Positions 62,153 to 64,000 of a DNA stretch of 64,000 nucleotides are shown piece after piece. The notes beneath the pieces are model-generated. The model did not search any database. It saw nothing but the letters and a program-made list of their open reading frames with translations, and was not told the origin of the DNA. Position 1 is the first letter of the stretch. Every line of letters begins with the position of its first letter. Source of the DNA: Laspinema olomoucense D3b (GTDB lineage: Bacteria > Cyanobacteriota > Cyanobacteriia > Cyanobacteriales > Laspinemataceae). Made by a program: the position numbers and the translations under genes. The stretch covers positions 1-64,000 of the forward strand of contig NZ_JAMXFA010000003.1 of NCBI RefSeq assembly GCF_025370785.1, read 5' to 3'.

Positions 62153-64000
62153 ATGAAGGCAAATTCTGGGGTAGCCTCTGAAACGGAGGAACTATCCGAG
62201 GATAACAGAGTCTCTATGATTGTATCGTTAAGGGGTAGTAAATCGGTGTTTTCCCGCGAGTTCCTAACTCAGATAGCTCATCAGCATCAGCTTTCTCCCG
62301 ATCAGGAGCGAGTTTTTTTGCTCCGGTTTGCCGAGGATCAGGATTATGAAGATATTGCCGAAGAGGTAGAAACTTCAAAAGGAGCCTGCCTCAAACGGAT
62401 GGGCCAAGTTTATAAGAAATTTGGGATTGAAGGGGGGACTCGCGGGAAGGAAAGCGAACTGCGAGCATTTCTGGATCAACGCTGGGTGCAACATCGCGCC
62501 TCGGTGTTACCCGGTTTGGAGGTGAGTCTCGGTTCGCCAATCGCCCGAGGTGCAGACTCCCTGGTGATACGGGAGACATCAAGTGCGATCGCGGCTATTT
62601 CATCTCCGGCAATGGTGAGTCGGAAAGTGGCCATATTTTTCGGCGATCGCCAACCGGATGAACGACTCCTTGACCCTTTAAAACGGGCGATCGCCAGTGC
62701 GGGTCATCAAATTATCTTTGCTGGGAATCATCCCCAGTCGGGAGAGAAGGGAGTGGCACAACTGCAACAGGAACTACAAGCTTGCGATCGCTTGTTACTG
62801 TTGCTCTCAGGACAATCCGCCTTCAGTGACCTATTAATTGAAGAAGTGCGCCTCGCCCGAGAAGTGCGAGAGACCCGCAAAGATGGCACACTGGATATGT
62901 TCGCGATTCGGATCAATTGGCCGACGGATTCCCCGGTCAGCTACGATCTGCGCGTTTTATTACAAGGTGTACCCCAGCGGGAGTGGCGATCGCCTACGGA
63001 TACCCCAGCGATCGTCAACGAAGTGCTACAGGCGATCGAGACTGATACCCTCCCCCGGAAAATTGAGGTAGAATCCGCTGTGATCAGCGCCTTAACCCCC
63101 ACCTGGGAAAGTGCCGATGGTCGTCCCTTACCCTTCGCCGGACCAGAACTCCCAGAAGGGCAAGTGGATTTAGCCTCTCCCTTTTACGTCAATCGAGCCC
63201 CGATTGAAGAGCGCTGTTATGAAATGATTTTGCAACCGGGTGCGCTGATTCGCATCAAAGCACCGCGACAAATGGGCAAAACTTCTCTGATGGCTCGCAT
63301 TCTCAATCATGCGGCAAATCATGGCTATCGTCCGGTTCATTTGAGCTTTCACCTGGCTGATAAAGGAGTATTTGCCAGCCTGGATAAATTCTTACAATGG
63401 TTCTGTGCCTATATCGGTCAGCAGTTACAACTCCCCAATCAACTTCCTGAATATTGGGATAACTTTTTAGGCAGTAATGTCAACTGTAAAGCCTATTTTG
63501 AAGAGTATCTTCTCCCGGAAATTAATACACCTTTAGCCTTATGTCTCGATGAAGTAGACCGGGTTTTTCAACATCCGGATATTGCCGATGACTTTTTTGG
63601 CTTATTGCGAGCATGGCACGAAGAATCAAAACGGCGCGAGATTTGGAAAAAACTTCGCTTAGTCGTTGTTCATTCCACCGAAGTTTACATCCCAATGAAT
63701 ATCAATCAATCCCCCTTTAACGTGGGATTACCGATTGAATTACCGGAATTTACCCCCAATCTCGTCCAAGATTTAGCCCAGCGTTATGGAATCAATTGGT
63801 GCAAAACCGACGTCAATCGTCTCATGAATATGGTAGGAGGACACCCCTTTTTAGTGCGGTTGGCGCTCTATCATATCGCTCGACAAGATATTACCCTAGA
63901 AACTCTATTAGAAACTGCTCCCACAGAAGCTGGTTTTTATAACGACCATTTGCGGCGTCACCTGTGGAATTTAGAACAGCATCCGGCATTGGCCCGAGCT
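62153..64000 (+). CDS. HTH/TIR-like/AAA (AAA_35) STAND ATPase, C-terminus beyond window
   Basis: Open from the ATG at 62153 to the window end, 616 codons; an ATG at 62216 (Met22) is an alternative start. Residues about 33-105 resemble the helical N-terminal domain of vWA-MoxR-associated or AAA-like proteins (VFLLRFAEDQDYEDIAEEV). Residues about 157-270 have a TIR/nucleotide-binding-like fold: KVAIFFGDRQPDERLLDPLK, then CDRLLLLLSGQSAFSDLLIE with a candidate catalytic Glu (EEVRLARE). From about 345 an AAA-like ATPase follows: Walker A APRQMGKTSLMA, Walker B LALCLDEVDRVF, sensor-like RLVVVHSTE and GGHPFLVRLALYH. Sensor repeats such as WD40 would be expected further on. The layout is that of a conflict or immune-type NTPase. 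Confidence 0.82.
   Translation, partial: MKANSGVASETEELSEDNRVSMIVSLRGSKSVFSREFLTQIAHQHQLSPDQERVFLLRFAEDQDYEDIAEEVETSKGACLKRMGQVYKKFGIEGGTRGKESELRAFLDQRWVQHRASVLPGLEVSLGSPIARGADSLVIRETSSAIAAISSPAMVSRKVAIFFGDRQPDERLLDPLKRAIASAGHQIIFAGNHPQSGEKGVAQLQQELQACDRLLLLLSGQSAFSDLLIEEVRLAREVRETRKDGTLDMFAIRINWPTDSPVSYDLRVLLQGVPQREWRSPTDTPAIVNEVLQAIETDTLPRKIEVESAVISALTPTWESADGRPLPFAGPELPEGQVDLASPFYVNRAPIEERCYEMILQPGALIRIKAPRQMGKTSLMARILNHAANHGYRPVHLSFHLADKGVFASLDKFLQWFCAYIGQQLQLPNQLPEYWDNFLGSNVNCKAYFEEYLLPEINTPLALCLDEVDRVFQHPDIADDFFGLLRAWHEESKRREIWKKLRLVVVHSTEVYIPMNINQSPFNVGLPIELPEFTPNLVQDLAQRYGINWCKTDVNRLMNMVGGHPFLVRLALYHIARQDITLETLLETAPTEAGFYNDHLRRHLWNLEQHPALARA

Overview
The window comes from a cyanobacterium, most likely a filamentous Oscillatoria/Laspinema/Phormidium-type organism. 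The octamer GCGATCGC (HIP1) occurs in nearly every gene. Several families are typical of cyanobacteria: an NrtA-type anion-binding lipoprotein, DUF2949, DUF3352, a TonB receptor with an AMIN domain, TPR-CHAT proteins and AAA-like STAND proteins. The genus is an inference. No rRNA, tRNA, CRISPR array or complete insertion sequence was seen. Short palindromic and MITE-like repeats are very abundant.

Layout. 1-8.3 kb: the 5' part of nrtA, a 994-aa hybrid histidine kinase, aminopeptidase P and a small hypothetical protein, separated by long repeat-bearing spacers. 8.7-10.8 kb: agmatine deiminase and N-carbamoylputrescine amidase, two consecutive steps from agmatine to putrescine. 10.8-14.2 kb: a zinc locus with znuA-znuC and znuB on the minus strand, split by a plus-strand SmtB-type zinc sensor. 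14.5-20.5 kb: a double AAA+ ATPase (ClpB-type plus CbbX-type), a coiled-coil protein and a membrane protein. 20.7-28.8 kb: an accessory region with a PD-(D/E)XK protein, a three-gene operon built on a Clp_N-TPR-CHAT protease, decaying toxin-antitoxin modules, large perfect palindromes and small hypothetical genes. 29.2-33.4 kb: guaA and a DUF3352 protein, separated by a nested repeat element.

34-55.7 kb is an iron island. It holds a TonB-dependent receptor, a complete hydroxamate-citrate siderophore pathway in the order rhbA-B-C-D-E-(MFS)-F, an ABC importer (fecE, fecB, fused fecCD), a Suc_Fer-like protein, a dedicated TonB and a MORN-repeat protein. The expected pathway is: L-2,4-diaminobutyrate made and decarboxylated to 1,3-diaminopropane, N-hydroxylated, N-acylated, then condensed onto citrate by two NIS synthetases (schizokinen/synechobactin type). 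The MFS protein would export it; receptor, TonB and ABC system would bring the ferric form back. Three 19-bp Fur-like boxes precede the receptor, the biosynthetic operon and tonB. A MITE-like repeat of about 120 bp has inserted repeatedly here, once in frame inside a gene.

55.7-64 kb: a hypothetical gene, a PEBP-family protein, a GH13 enzyme, cardiolipin synthase with an endonuclease/exonuclease/phosphatase-family protein, and the 5' part of an HTH/TIR-like/AAA STAND ATPase cut by the window end.
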